A stretch of 64,000 bases of DNA, taken from the NCBI GenBank assembly GCA_018241225.1, contig JAFEEG010000020.1, forward strand, positions 182,283 to 246,282. Direction: 5' to 3'. The stretch's first letter is position 1; each line of letters opens with the position of its first letter. The notes beneath the pieces were generated by a model. The model was not told where the DNA came from. It worked only from the letters and a program-made list of their open reading frames with translations, and searched no databases. The stretch is from Pseudomonadota bacterium (GTDB lineage: Bacteria > Pseudomonadota > Gammaproteobacteria > Burkholderiales > Burkholderiaceae_C). The translations under genes were made by a program, and so were the position numbers. Shown one piece after another: positions 1 to 9,148 of this stretch.

Positions 1-755
1 TTGAGCGCCTGCCACACGTGCGGCTGGAACGGTGCGAGCTTCTCGAAGCCGAAGCGCCGCTGGCCGCCGGCGGGCATGCCGCTGGCAATCTGCGCGGCTT
101 CGATGGGAATGGTGCCGCTGCCGCAGCACGGGTCGTACAGCGGCTCTTGCGATACCGCGCCGGTTTCAGGGTTCCACCAGCCGCTGGCGGCGAGCATGGC
201 GGCGGCCAGCGTCTCCTTCAGCGGCGCGTCGCCCTTGTCGGTGCGCCAGCCGCGCTTGAACAGGGGCTCGCCGCTGGTGTCGATGTACAGCGTGAGCTGG
301 TCGGTGGCCAGGTGCGCGAACACGCGCACGTCAGGCCATTGGGTCTCGATGCTGGGACGCACGCCGCCGGCCTTGGCGCGAAAGCGGTCGGCAATGGCGT
401 CCTTGATGCGCAGGGTGGCGAAGTTCAGGCTGGTCAGCGGGCTGTGCTGCGCGGTGGTCTCGATCTTGAAGGTCTGGCGCGGGGTGAACCAGTTTTCCCA
501 GGCCACAGCGCTGGCCGCCTGGTACAGGTCGTTCTCGCTGCGGTAGGGGGTGTGGGACAACTGCACCAGCACGCGCTGGGCCAGCCGCCCGTGCAGGTTC
601 AGCAGCATGGCGTCGCGCCAGCTCGCCCGGGCGAAAACGCCGGCGCGGGCGACCATCAGGTCGTTGCCCGTCAGGCCGGTGAGCCGGTGAACTTCCTGGG
701 CCAGCAGGTCTTCGACGCCGGCGGCGCAGGGCAGGAACAATTGCAGCGAATTCAT
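1..755 (-). CDS. THUMP-domain class I SAM-dependent RNA methyltransferase (C-terminus cut by window edge)
   Basis: N-terminal ~251 residues of a protein that runs off the left edge. The start is the ATG at 755 (Met-Asn-Ser-Leu-Gln). The first ~170 residues resemble the THUMP RNA-binding region of the RlmL/YpsC family, including the phrase LNFATLRIKDAIADRFR. A methyltransferase motif I, DPCCGSGTIPIEAA, lies near residues 220-233. The family makes m2G in 23S rRNA; in betaproteobacteria the protein is usually ~400 residues and lacks the RlmK half, which cannot be tested here. The catalytic NPPY-type motif would lie outside the window. It is divergent from the sensor kinase at 796, with only 40 bases between the starts. 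The exact target nucleotide is not deducible from sequence. Confidence 0.85.
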   Translation of the reverse strand, partial: MNSLQLFLPCAAGVEDLLAQEVHRLTGLTGNDLMVARAGVFARASWRDAMLLNLHGRLAQRVLVQLSHTPYRSENDLYQAASAVAWENWFTPRQTFKIETTAQHSPLTSLNFATLRIKDAIADRFRAKAGGVRPSIETQWPDVRVFAHLATDQLTLYIDTSGEPLFKRGWRTDKGDAPLKETLAAAMLAASGWWNPETGAVSQEPLYDPCCGSGTIPIEAAQIASGMPAGGQRRFGFEKLAPFQPHVWQAL

Positions 756-795
756 CCTGCCAATTGTCGCGCGCCTCCTCTATAGTGGTTCGGCG

Positions 796-2622
796 ATGAG
801 CCTTTCGCTTTCATCAGCCTGCGCCGACGACGGCGGGCACGCCCCGGCGGCCTCCGCTTCTTCTCCCGAAGCGGACCGCGCCGCCGTTCAAAGCGAGCTC
901 CTGCGCCTGAGCACCCAGCCCACCGGCGCGGTGCTGGCCTTCCAGTTCCTGCTCGACTGCGGCGTCGCCGCGCTATTTGCCTGGCAGTACTCCGTGACCA
1001 TGGCCGCCCTGTGGCTGGCGTTGATCGCCTTCACCACCGCCTGGCGCGCCTTCTTCAAGCAGGTGCTCCCCGATCCGCTGCCACCGGCGCGGCTGCCGGC
1101 CGAACTGCGCGGCCATGCGCTGCGCATCGGCGTGCACGAAGGCGCGCACGGGCTGGCGGGCGTGATGCTGTTTCACCCGACCGATCCAGTTGCCCAGCTG
1201 CTGCTGGGCCTGGTGATGCTGGGAATGACGCTTTCCTCGGTGTTCTCGGTCTCCTACGTCGCGCGGACCATGCAGATGGGTATCGGCATGCTGCTGGCGC
1301 CGATCATCGTGATGGGCCTGGTCTTCGGCGCGGCGCCCATGAAGGGCCTGTGCCTGCTGGGTGCGGCCCTGCTGGCGATGATGTGGAAGCTGGTGGCCGA
1401 GCGCTCGCGCAAGCTCGAGGATTCCATCGGCCAGCGGCACAACGAGAGCACCTTGCGCGCCCAGGCCCTGGCCGGGCTGCAGGCGGCCCAACAGGCACAG
1501 GCCGAGCGGCTGCGCTTTTTCTCCGCAGCCAACCACGACCTGCGCCAACCGGTGATGGCCATCGGACTGCAGGCCGAAGTGCTGCGCCAGCAACTCGTCG
1601 AAGGCGCCGGTCCGGCACAGTTGCAGGCCACGCTGGCGGCGCTGGCGCGTGCGCAGACCGCGCTGGAAGGGCTGACGCAGCAATTGCTCGAGATCGGCCG
1701 CATCGAGGCCGCGGCCGACTCGCTCACGCCCGCACCGGTGGGGCTGGCATCGCTGCTGGCCGAATTCGCCCGCCCGGGCGGCGCAGGGCAGCGCGTGCTG
1801 GTGCGCTGCCCTGCGCTGGCAGTGGGCCAGGCCGATCCAGTTGCGCTGCGCCGCATGGTCGGCAACCTGGTGGACAACGCGCTCAAGTTCTCGCCGCCCT
1901 TTGGCGGCCGGGTGCTGCTGGCCTGTCGACGCCGGGGCGATCGATGGCGCATCGAGGTCCGCGACAACGGCATCGGCATCGCCGCCGAAGACCAGTCGCG
2001 CGTGTTCGAGGACTTCCAGCAGGTGGGCAACCTGGAGCGCAACCTGCGGCGAGGCCATGGGCTGGGGCTGTCGATCGTGCGGCGGTTGGCGCTGCGGCTG
2101 GGCACCCAGATCACGCTGCGCTCCGAGCCCGGGCACGGCTCGGTGTTCTCGTTCGAGTTGCCGATGCTGCAGGCCGACGCGCGGCAATTTGCCGCATCGG
2201 CCAGCATGCCTGCGCGTACTGCCGCGCCCCACCATGCTGCGCTTGCAAGGCTGCGCCCCGGCCTGTCGGTGCTGGTGGTGGAAGACAACACCGTCGTGGC
2301 CGAAGGCCTGGCCGCGCTGCTGCGCCAATGGAGCGCGCAGCCGCGCGTCTACGCCAGTGCGGACGAATTGATGCGCGGCAACAGCACCGACCTGCATGGC
2401 GTGGACGTCGCGCTGTGCGATATCCGCCTGCCCGGCACGACCGACGGCGTAACCCTGGCCCGGCAGCTGCAGCATTGGAAGCCCGGCTTGGCCATTGCCC
2501 TGGTGTCGGCCGACATCGACGAGGCCACCAGCGCCCTGGCACGCGAGCGGGGCTGGCATGCGCTGCGCAAGCCGGTGCAGCCTGGGGAGTTGCGGGCCGT
2601 GCTGGCGGCTGCTTCGAGCTAA
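796..2622 (+). CDS. Hybrid sensor histidine kinase/response regulator
   Basis: 608 residues. Hydrophobic segments near residues 45-62, 66-85, 134-154 and 161-197 form an N-terminal membrane domain with no recognised ligand-binding module. A HisKA H-box follows (NHDLRQP, His247), then the HATPase N-box (GNLVDNALKFSPP), G1 (DNGIGIAAED) and G2 (GHGLGLSIVRRL). A C-terminal receiver domain begins near residue 491, with acidic Glu496/Asp497 and probable phosphoacceptor Asp542 in CDIRLPG. It should autophosphorylate and pass phosphate to its own receiver; no output or Hpt domain is present, so the receiver probably tunes kinase activity or passes phosphate on. No partner response regulator lies next to it, and the signal is unknown. 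Its TAA overlaps the rpoN stop on the other strand. Confidence 0.88.
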   Translation: MSLSLSSACADDGGHAPAASASSPEADRAAVQSELLRLSTQPTGAVLAFQFLLDCGVAALFAWQYSVTMAALWLALIAFTTAWRAFFKQVLPDPLPPARLPAELRGHALRIGVHEGAHGLAGVMLFHPTDPVAQLLLGLVMLGMTLSSVFSVSYVARTMQMGIGMLLAPIIVMGLVFGAAPMKGLCLLGAALLAMMWKLVAERSRKLEDSIGQRHNESTLRAQALAGLQAAQQAQAERLRFFSAANHDLRQPVMAIGLQAEVLRQQLVEGAGPAQLQATLAALARAQTALEGLTQQLLEIGRIEAAADSLTPAPVGLASLLAEFARPGGAGQRVLVRCPALAVGQADPVALRRMVGNLVDNALKFSPPFGGRVLLACRRRGDRWRIEVRDNGIGIAAEDQSRVFEDFQQVGNLERNLRRGHGLGLSIVRRLALRLGTQITLRSEPGHGSVFSFELPMLQADARQFAASASMPARTAAPHHAALARLRPGLSVLVVEDNTVVAEGLAALLRQWSAQPRVYASADELMRGNSTDLHGVDVALCDIRLPGTTDGVTLARQLQHWKPGLAIALVSADIDEATSALARERGWHALRKPVQPGELRAVLAAASS

Positions 2623-4208
2623 AGCGCCTTGCGCAAATTGGCCGGCGCGATGCGCAGCGCTTCGCGGTACTTGGCCACGGTGCGGCGCGCGCACTCGATG
2701 CCCTGCTCCTTGAGCATGTCCGACAGCTGGCTGTCCGACAGGGGCTTCTTGGTGTCTTCGCTGCCCACGAACTGCTTGATCAGCGCGCGCACGGCGGTAC
2801 TCGACGCATTGCCGCCCGTCTCGGTGCCCAGGGCCGAGCCGAAGAAGTACTTCAGCTCCACCGTGCCGAAGGGCGTGGCCATGTACTTGGCCGTGGTCAC
2901 GCGGCTGATGGTGGATTCGTGCAGACCCAGCTCGTCGGCGATTTCGCGCAGCACCAGCGGGCGCATGGCCAGCTCGCCGTGCACGAAGAAGCTCTTTTGC
3001 CGCTCCACGATGGCGTTGGACACGCGCAGGATGGTGTCGAAGCGCTGCTGGATGTTCTTGATGAACCAGCGCGCCTCCTGCAGCCGCTGGCTCAGGGCCT
3101 GGCTGCCCTCGCCCTTGTGCGCCTTCAGCGCGCCGGCATAGATGTCGTGCACGCGCAGGCGCGGCATGACATCGGGGTTGAGCTGCACCCGGAACTTGGC
3201 GTTGGGGCCGCTACCCGCGCGGGTGACGATGACGTCGGGCACCACCACGTTGCGCTCCACGTTCACGAAACGGCGGCCCGGCTTGGGCTCGAGCCTGGCG
3301 ATGAGCAGCATGGCGGCGCGCACCATGTCTTCGCTGCTGCGGGTGAGCGTTGCCAGGCGCTTGAAGTCGCGCTTGGCCAGCAGGGCCAGCGGCTGCTTGC
3401 AGATGGCCAGCGCAGTCTTGCGCACCTCTGCCTCGTCTCCGTCCTCGTCCTCGGTCTGCAAGGCGCGCAATTGGATGGCCAGGCATTCGCCCAGGTCACG
3501 CGCGCCGACACCGGCAGGCTCCAGGCTTTGCAGCAGGCCCAGCGCCACCTGGAAGCGATGCACCAGCTCGTCGAACTGGTCGTTGTCGTCGCCCGCCAGG
3601 CCGGAAGCCAGCGCGGGCAGGGAATCTTCGAGGTAGCCGTCCTCGTTGAGCGACTCGATCAGGAAGCGCAGCGCCGCGCGGTCCACGTCCGACAGGCGCA
3701 GGCCCAGCGCCTGGCGATGCAGGAAGTCCTGCAGCGACTCCTGGCTGCGCGCCAGCTCGGTGGCGTCGGCGCGCTCGTCGTTGTCGATATTGTTGGTGCG
3801 CGCGGGGGCGTCGCCGCCCCATTCGCTGTCGTCGGGCGAGAGGTCGACAGTGCCGTCGCCTTCCCAATCGGGCTGGGCGTCGGTGGAGTCGAGCGGCGTT
3901 TCAGCCGCCGTGACTTCGGCGTCCTGCGCAGCGACGGTGCTCACACCGTCCGCACCATTCATCAGCGCCAGGCCGGCAGCTTCTTCGTCGCGTACGTCGC
4001 GGGCACTGGCAGCGTCTTCGCTGTCCAGGCCGAATTCTTCGCGCGCTGCCTCGTCGGCGCTGCGCTCCAGGAACGGGTTCTCGTCGAGCATCTGCTCGAC
4101 TTCCTGCGACAGCTCCAGCGTGGACAGCTGCAGCAGCCGGATCGACTGCTGCAACTGCGGCGTAAGCGCGAGGTGCTGCGAAACACGCAGCGACAGGCCT
4201 TGCTTCAT
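2619..4208 (-). CDS. rpoN: RNA polymerase sigma-54 factor
   Basis: 529 residues. It directs RNA polymerase to -24/-12 promoters and needs AAA+ enhancer-binding activators. Region I is visible at residues 1-50 (MKQGLSLRVSQHLALTPQLQ, QSIRLLQLSTLEL). An acidic region II follows (~50-130), then the core-binding domain. The DNA-binding domain contains the helix-turn-helix phrase LGLHESTISRVTTAKYM and ends in the diagnostic RpoN box ARRTVAKYRE (507-516). The start is the ATG at 4208, chosen because region I begins there; the frame is open further upstream but that stretch is antisense to or overlaps lptB. It lies 23 bases downstream of lptB in the conserved lptA-lptB-rpoN order. The usual downstream hpf-ptsN-hprK are not here but at 61810-63742. 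Confidence 0.97.
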   Translation of the reverse strand: MKQGLSLRVSQHLALTPQLQQSIRLLQLSTLELSQEVEQMLDENPFLERSADEAAREEFGLDSEDAASARDVRDEEAAGLALMNGADGVSTVAAQDAEVTAAETPLDSTDAQPDWEGDGTVDLSPDDSEWGGDAPARTNNIDNDERADATELARSQESLQDFLHRQALGLRLSDVDRAALRFLIESLNEDGYLEDSLPALASGLAGDDNDQFDELVHRFQVALGLLQSLEPAGVGARDLGECLAIQLRALQTEDEDGDEAEVRKTALAICKQPLALLAKRDFKRLATLTRSSEDMVRAAMLLIARLEPKPGRRFVNVERNVVVPDVIVTRAGSGPNAKFRVQLNPDVMPRLRVHDIYAGALKAHKGEGSQALSQRLQEARWFIKNIQQRFDTILRVSNAIVERQKSFFVHGELAMRPLVLREIADELGLHESTISRVTTAKYMATPFGTVELKYFFGSALGTETGGNASSTAVRALIKQFVGSEDTKKPLSDSQLSDMLKEQGIECARRTVAKYREALRIAPANLRKAL

Positions 4209-4231
4209 GAATGAGTGTCCGCGCAGCGCCC

Positions 4232-5041
4232 TTACATGCGGAAGTGTTCGCCCAGGTACACCCGGCGCACGTCGGCGTTGTCCACGATCTGTGTCGGCGT
4301 ACCCTGCGCCAGCACGTGACCGTCGCTGATGATGTAGGCGTGGTCGCAAATGCCCAGCGTCTCGCGCACGTTGTGGTCGGTAATGAGCACGCCGATGCCG
4401 CGTTCCTTCAGGAAGCTGATGATCCGCTGGATCTCGATCACGGCGATCGGGTCGATGCCGGCAAAGGGCTCGTCCAGCAGGATGAAGCGCGGCTGCGTGG
4501 CCAGCGCGCGGGCGATTTCCACGCGGCGGCGCTCGCCGCCCGAGAGGGCCAGCGAGGGCGAATCGCGCAGGTGGTCCACGCGCAGGTCGGCCAGCAACTC
4601 GTCCAGGCGCTCTTCGATGCGCGCCCTGGACAGCGGCTGCGACACGCCCTTGTCGTTGGGCTCGCGCTGCAGCTCCAGCACGGCACGCACGTTGTCGGCC
4701 ACGTTGAGCTTGCGGAAGATCGAGGCCTCCTGCGGCAGGTAGCTCAGGCCCATGCGGGCGCGCCGGTGGATGGGCATGTGCTCGATGGGCTCGCCGTCGA
4801 TGCTGATCTGCCCGTCGTCGGCGCGCACCAGGCCCACGATCATGTAGAACGAGGTGGTCTTGCCGGCGCCGTTGGGGCCCAGCAGACCCACCACCTCGCC
4901 TTTTTGCACGTCGAGCGAGACGTCCTTGACCACCGTGCGGCTGCCGTAGTTCTTCTTCAGGCCACGCGCCTGCAGGCGGCTGGCGCCGTTGCGGCCGCTG
5001 CCGTCCACGCCGTCGGTGTCGATTCCAGCGCGGTCGATCAC
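4232..5041 (-). CDS. lptB: LPS export ABC transporter ATP-binding protein LptB
   Basis: 269 residues; cytoplasmic ATPase of the LptB2FGC complex that drives lipopolysaccharide extraction from the inner membrane. Walker A is GPNGAGKT (55-62), the ABC signature is [15 protein letters not shown], Walker B is [13 protein letters not shown], and the H-loop is LITDHNVRE. The Q-loop phrase [12 protein letters not shown] is typical of LptB. The GTG start at 5041 overlaps the lptA stop in a GTGA tetranucleotide, indicating translational coupling. With this start there is a ~20-residue N-terminal extension rich in Gly/Asp that most LptB proteins lack, so initiation slightly downstream is possible. LptF, LptG and LptC are not in the window. 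Confidence 0.96.
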   Translation of the reverse strand: MIDRAGIDTDGVDGSGRNGASRLQARGLKKNYGSRTVVKDVSLDVQKGEVVGLLGPNGAGKTTSFYMIVGLVRADDGQISIDGEPIEHMPIHRRARMGLSYLPQEASIFRKLNVADNVRAVLELQREPNDKGVSQPLSRARIEERLDELLADLRVDHLRDSPSLALSGGERRRVEIARALATQPRFILLDEPFAGIDPIAVIEIQRIISFLKERGIGVLITDHNVRETLGICDHAYIISDGHVLAQGTPTQIVDNADVRRVYLGEHFRM

Positions 5042-5772
5042 TTACCACCTCCGCTGCCGCCCAGGGTGGTGCTGGGTCGAAGCCCCTTGCCGGGTGCCGG
5101 CGCGGGAGCGGCCGGCTTGGCGCCCGTCCCACTGGCGCCGCTGGCACCGCTGGCCCCGCTGCTGCCGCCGGGCTGCGGCGTGAGCACGGCACGCACGCGG
5201 CCGCCGCCGGCGCTGGTGGCGCCGGGCGCCGGCACCGCGCCATTCACGCTGAAGGTGTCGTTGCTCTGGTCGTAGACGATGAGCGGACCGGTGGTCTCGT
5301 CATTCACCTTGGCGCCCACCAGGCGGCGCATCACGGCGCGGCGGATGAACTTGACGTTGTCGGCGCGGCTGTCGTATTCGATGACTTCCGATTCGCCCTC
5401 GATCCATTCGTCGCTGCCGGGCGGGCCATCACGCCGCTGCTTGTAGTAGGCCAGCTTGCCGGGCGCCGCGGTGACCACGCCGTACTGGTAGCCCTCGGGG
5501 TCCTGCCGTACGTCGATGCGGGCGCCGCGGATGATGATGGTGCCCTTGGTCACCACCACGTTGCCGGTGAAGACGCTCTCCTGCTTGAGATCGTCGTAGC
5601 GCAATGCATCGGCTTCGATGTTCATCGGCTTGTCGCGGTCGGCCTTTTCGGCCCGTGCCGCACCGGCACCGGCCAAGAAGGTCAGGGAAACCACGATGGC
5701 GCCCAGCGCCAGGCGGCCGAACCGGCCAGGAGACCGGCCGGGGAGGCTGAAAACAATGGGAGAAAATGTCAT
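5038..5772 (-). CDS. lptA: Lipopolysaccharide transport periplasmic protein LptA
   Basis: 244 residues; periplasmic OstA/LptA-family bridge protein that carries LPS between LptC and LptD. A signal peptide occupies residues 1-41 (hydrophobic [16 protein letters not shown], cleavage expected after ARA). The mature domain shows the family phrases [33 protein letters not shown] and [15 protein letters not shown]. The C-terminus (~185-244) is a low-complexity Gly/Ser/Ala/Pro tail, longer than in the E. coli protein (185 residues), probably disordered. The stop overlaps the lptB GTG. lptC, often directly upstream in related bacteria, is not adjacent; dsbA is there instead, 85 bases away. Confidence 0.94.
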   Translation of the reverse strand: MTFSPIVFSLPGRSPGRFGRLALGAIVVSLTFLAGAGAARAEKADRDKPMNIEADALRYDDLKQESVFTGNVVVTKGTIIIRGARIDVRQDPEGYQYGVVTAAPGKLAYYKQRRDGPPGSDEWIEGESEVIEYDSRADNVKFIRRAVMRRLVGAKVNDETTGPLIVYDQSNDTFSVNGAVPAPGATSAGGGRVRAVLTPQPGGSSGASGASGASGTGAKPAAPAPAPGKGLRPSTTLGGSGGGK

Positions 5773-5857
5773 AGGGCACGAAACTTGCTCTGCCCCATTG
5801 TAGGGGGCAAAAGCAGTGCCCCGGATGAAAAACTCGCAGACTTCTGCGAGTACCGCG

Positions 5858-6511
5858 TCAGGCCTTGGGCGCCTGGGCGATCAGGTACTCGGTGATCTGC
5901 AGGGCGCGGTCCAGGCTGCGCGCCAGTTCGCCGTCCACATAGTAGCGGCCGGCCACGCCAATGGCCGGCACGCCGCCCACCTGGTAGTCGTTGGTCAGCT
6001 GGGTGGCCCGCTTGATCTTGCCCGACACGGTGAAGGACTTGTACATCTCGGCGAACTTCGCGCCGTCGATGCCCGGTTGCTTGCCGGCCCAGTCCAGGAT
6101 GGCGGCGTCGCCAATGATCGGCTGGCGGTCCTTGTGGATGGCCAGGAAGATCTTGGCCTGGAATTCGTCCACCTTGCCCAGCGCCTCGAGCGTGTAGTAC
6201 AGGCGCTGCTTGCTTTCCACGTCGTTGCCCACAAAGGGCACCGGAACGCGGCGGAACGAGGCATTGGCCGGCAGCTTCTTGAGCCAGGCCTCCAGGCGCG
6301 GCTCGAATTCGGCGCAGTGCGGGCAGTTGTACGAGAAGAACTCCAGCACCTCGACCTTGCCGGCAGGTGCATCGACCGGCGCCGGCTTCTTCAGCTGGAT
6401 GTAGTCGGTGCCGGCCTTGAAGGCGCCTTGTTGCGCCTGGGCGGCGGTGCTGGCAAGGAAGGGAGCGACGCCGACGGATGCGGCAGCCAGCGAAAAATCA
6501 CGACGTTTCAT
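5858..6511 (-). CDS. dsbA: Thiol:disulfide interchange protein DsbA/DsbL
   Basis: 217 residues; periplasmic thioredoxin-fold oxidase that introduces disulfides into exported proteins and is re-oxidised by DsbB. An N-terminal export signal starts with a KRRDF phrase that resembles a Tat-like twin arginine (residues 3-6), with cleavage likely after AQA near residue 26. The active site is CPHC (Cys63-Cys66) in FFSYNCPHCAEFE, and the cis-proline loop is GGVPAIGV. The start is the ATG at 6511, with AGGAGAACC about 6 bases upstream as ribosome-binding site. It follows the SPOR gene, separated by a strong hairpin (6545-6578). Confidence 0.95.
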   Translation of the reverse strand: MKRRDFSLAAASVGVAPFLASTAAQAQQGAFKAGTDYIQLKKPAPVDAPAGKVEVLEFFSYNCPHCAEFEPRLEAWLKKLPANASFRRVPVPFVGNDVESKQRLYYTLEALGKVDEFQAKIFLAIHKDRQPIIGDAAILDWAGKQPGIDGAKFAEMYKSFTVSGKIKRATQLTNDYQVGGVPAIGVAGRYYVDGELARSLDRALQITEYLIAQAPKA

Positions 6512-6544
6512 GTTGAATGGTTCTCCTGTGCGGCTGACAGAGCA

Positions 6545-6578
6545 CCGCAGGGCGCACGAAGTTCCGCGCGCCCTGCGG
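6545..6578. repeat. Perfect 11-bp inverted repeat between SPOR gene and dsbA
   Basis: CCGCAGGGCGC at 6545-6555 is the exact reverse complement of GCGCCCTGCGG at 6568-6578, with a 12-base loop. In the minus-strand transcript it lies between the SPOR stop and the dsbA ribosome-binding site. The run of six T (from 6582) lies on the plus-strand side, so it looks like an intrinsic terminator only for plus-strand transcription, although no plus-strand gene is present. In the minus-strand mRNA it may stabilise or attenuate (inference). Confidence 0.6.
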
Positions 6579-6591
6579 AAGTTTTTTGCGC

Positions 6592-7326
6592 TTAGCGCTG
6601 TACGCGGACCAGGGCGGTCTCGAGCCCGCCGCTGTCCAATCGCTCCTTCAAGCGATCGGCATCGTCCTTCTTGTTGAAGGGGCCCGCGCGCACCCGGTAG
6701 ACGGTGCGGCCGGCCTGCTCGCGCTCGGTGACCTTGGCTTCCACGCCCATGAGCGACAGCTTGGCACGTTGGGCCTCGGCGTCGTCGTTGCTGCGGAAGG
6801 CACCCGCCTGCACGAAATAGATGAACGGGTCGGGCCCGCTGCTGGCCGAGGGCGCCGCGGACGCCACCTGCGTGCCGCCGCCGGCCCGCGCACGCGCCAG
6901 GTCGCCGATGGGATCGTCGGAGTCGGGATTGATGCCCGACGGCCCCTTGGCCTTGGGCGCGACCACCACCGGAACTGGCGCGGAGGTCGAAGGCGTGACG
7001 CCGGCAATGGACCCACCCGCCGTGGGGGCCGAGCTGCCGGGGGCAGCTGCGGGCATGGCCGGCGGCTTGACCGCCCCGGCCTTGCCGGCCAGGGGCGCGT
7101 TGGGGTCCCAGTCCTTGTTGCGGCGGGCTTCGGCCTCGTCCTGCTCGGCCGTGTTGCGCTGGGTCTTCGAAACGAAGGGGATCGGCACCTTGGTCACGTA
7201 CACCGCAATGCCGAGCGCGGCACCCAAACCGAGCACGATCCCGATGATCAGCCCGATGAAGGTATTGCCGCCTTGTCTTTTCGTCCGGGTCGACTTGGTC
7301 GACTTTGTGGTCTTGGTCTTCGCCAT
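6592..7326 (-). CDS. SPOR-domain protein (FtsN-like), single membrane pass
   Basis: 244 residues. A short Lys/Thr/Arg-rich cytoplasmic N-terminus (1-20) precedes one transmembrane helix (about 22-45, FIGLIIGIVLGLGAALGIAV). A long Ala/Pro/Gly-rich periplasmic linker follows, and a C-terminal SPOR domain (~166-244) contains YFVQAGAFRSNDDAEAQ and VYRVRAGPFNKKDDAD. SPOR domains bind denuded glycan strands at the division septum, and the architecture matches FtsN-like division proteins. It sits 11 bases downstream of argS, an arrangement common in Burkholderiales. The E. coli FtsN essential helix was not recognisable, so the FtsN name is not assigned. Confidence 0.9.
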   Translation of the reverse strand: MAKTKTTKSTKSTRTKRQGGNTFIGLIIGIVLGLGAALGIAVYVTKVPIPFVSKTQRNTAEQDEAEARRNKDWDPNAPLAGKAGAVKPPAMPAAAPGSSAPTAGGSIAGVTPSTSAPVPVVVAPKAKGPSGINPDSDDPIGDLARARAGGGTQVASAAPSASSGPDPFIYFVQAGAFRSNDDAEAQRAKLSLMGVEAKVTEREQAGRTVYRVRAGPFNKKDDADRLKERLDSGGLETALVRVQR

Positions 7327-7337
7327 CTACTTTTCGC

Positions 7338-9020
7338 CTACATCTTGCGCGGCGCACTCACACCGAGCACCGCCAGGCCATTGTGCAGCACCTGGGCGGT
7401 GGCGGCGACAAGCGCCAGGCGCGCCAGCTTGACCTTCTCGTCGTCCACCAGGATGCGCTCGCTGTCGTAGTAGCTGTGGTAGCTGGCGGCCAGCTCGCGC
7501 AGGTAGAAGGTGACGTCGTGCGGTGCGAAATCGGCGGCCGCGCCGGTGAGCATGGCGGGAAACTTGGCCAGCATGAGCATGAGCGACTGCGCGGCCGGGC
7601 TCTCGAGCGCCGACAGGTCGACGCCGCCCAGCGCGGCCTCGTCGCCGCCCCAGGCCGTGAGCACCGAGCAGATGCGGGCGTGGGCGTACTGCACGTAGTA
7701 CACCGGGTTGTCGTTGTTCTGCGCCAGCGCCAGGTCGATGTCGAAGGTGTATTCGGTGTCGGGCTTGCGGCTGAGCAGGAAGAAGCGCACCGCATCGGTG
7801 CTGGTCCACTCGATCAGGTCGCGCAGGGTGACGTAGCTGCCGGCGCGCTTGCTGATCTTGACCTCTTCGCCGCCGCGCATGACGCGCACCATGGTGTGCA
7901 GGACATAGTCGGGGTAGCCCTGCGGAATGCCTTCGCCACTGGCCTGCAGGCCGGCGCGCACGCGGGCAATGGTGCCGTGGTGGTCAGTGCCCTGGATGTT
8001 CACCACCTTGTGGAAGCCGCGCTCCCACTTGGCGATGTGATAGGCCACGTCGGGCACGAAGTAGGTGTAGCTGCCGTCGCCCTTGCGCATGACACGGTCC
8101 TTGTCGTCGCCGTAGTCGGTGCTCTTGAGCCACAGCGCGCCGTCCTGCTCGTAGGTCTTGCCCGCGGCCACCAGTTGCTTGACCGCCGCCTCGACGCGGC
8201 CGCTGGTGTAGAGGCTCGATTCGAGGTAGTAGTTGTCGAAGCGCACCCGGAAGGCCTTCAGGTCCAGGTCCTGCTCGTGGCGCAGGTAGGCCACGGCGAA
8301 CTGGCGGATGGAATCCAGGTCTTCGACGTCGCCGCTGGCGGTGTATTCGCGGTCGTCCGACTTGACGGTTTCCTTGGCCAGGAAGTCCTTGGCGATGTCG
8401 GCGATGTAGTCGCCGTTGTAGGCCTGCTCGGGCCAGCCGGCATCGCCCGGCTTCAGGCCCTTGGCGCGCAGCTGCGTGCTGTTGGCCAGGGTCTGGATCT
8501 GCACGCCGGCGTCGTTGTAGTAGAACTCGCGATACACCGCCTTGCCCTGCGTATCCAGCAGGTTGCAGATGGCATCGCCCAGGGCCGCCTGGCGGCCATG
8601 GCCCACGTGCAGCGGGCCGGTGGGGTTGGCCGAGACGAACTCCACCAGCACCCGCTCGGCGCCCTCGGCCGGCACCGGCTGGCGGCCGAAGGCCGCGCCC
8701 GCCTCCAGCACCTCGCGCACCACCTGCTGCTTGGCGGCGGTCTTGAGGCGGATGTTCAGGAAGCCCGGGCCGGCGATTTCGATGGCGTCGACCCACTTCT
8801 GAAAAGCGGGCGTGGCCAGCAAGGCGTCGCTGATGTCCTGGGCCAGCTCGCGCGGTTTGCGCGAGAGCGGCTTGGCCAGCTGCATGGCGGCCGTGCAGGC
8901 GTAGTCGCCGTGGGCCGCCACCTTGGGCGATTCGAAGGCCGCCTTGACGCCGGCGCCAGGCGAGAGGGTTTCGAGCGTGCCGGCCAGCGCGGCGAGCAGC
9001 TCCTGTTTGACCAATAGCAT
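7338..9020 (-). CDS. argS: Arginyl-tRNA synthetase
   Basis: 560 residues; class I aminoacyl-tRNA synthetase that charges tRNA-Arg, in the cytoplasm. The N-terminal Arg-tRNA-synthetase-specific domain occupies ~1-85. The HIGH motif appears as HVGH (138-141) in [20 protein letters not shown]. The KMSKS counterpart is [10 protein letters not shown]. The C-terminal anticodon-binding (DALR) domain includes [13 protein letters not shown] and ends LGVSAPRKM, as typical for the family. The ATG at 9020 is the only reasonable start. It heads a six-gene minus-strand series: argS, SPOR, dsbA, lptA, lptB, rpoN. Confidence 0.97.
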   Translation of the reverse strand: MLLVKQELLAALAGTLETLSPGAGVKAAFESPKVAAHGDYACTAAMQLAKPLSRKPRELAQDISDALLATPAFQKWVDAIEIAGPGFLNIRLKTAAKQQVVREVLEAGAAFGRQPVPAEGAERVLVEFVSANPTGPLHVGHGRQAALGDAICNLLDTQGKAVYREFYYNDAGVQIQTLANSTQLRAKGLKPGDAGWPEQAYNGDYIADIAKDFLAKETVKSDDREYTASGDVEDLDSIRQFAVAYLRHEQDLDLKAFRVRFDNYYLESSLYTSGRVEAAVKQLVAAGKTYEQDGALWLKSTDYGDDKDRVMRKGDGSYTYFVPDVAYHIAKWERGFHKVVNIQGTDHHGTIARVRAGLQASGEGIPQGYPDYVLHTMVRVMRGGEEVKISKRAGSYVTLRDLIEWTSTDAVRFFLLSRKPDTEYTFDIDLALAQNNDNPVYYVQYAHARICSVLTAWGGDEAALGGVDLSALESPAAQSLMLMLAKFPAMLTGAAADFAPHDVTFYLRELAASYHSYYDSERILVDDEKVKLARLALVAATAQVLHNGLAVLGVSAPRKM

Positions 9021-9148
9021 CGCTGGATTTTATCGGTGGCGGTCCCAACCCTCTTCGGCTGTCATCCGCAGGCGTTGCAGTCCCGTTACGATGGACAGCC
9101 CCTCTCGGGTCAGCTTTTTTTGCAAACCACCCTTCAAGGACACAACTG

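Noticed and set aside
973-2694. Long open frame on the minus strand (573 codons)
   Set aside because: It is antisense to the sensor kinase and rich in His/Arg/Gln from GC-rich codon mirrors; no domain or signal is visible.
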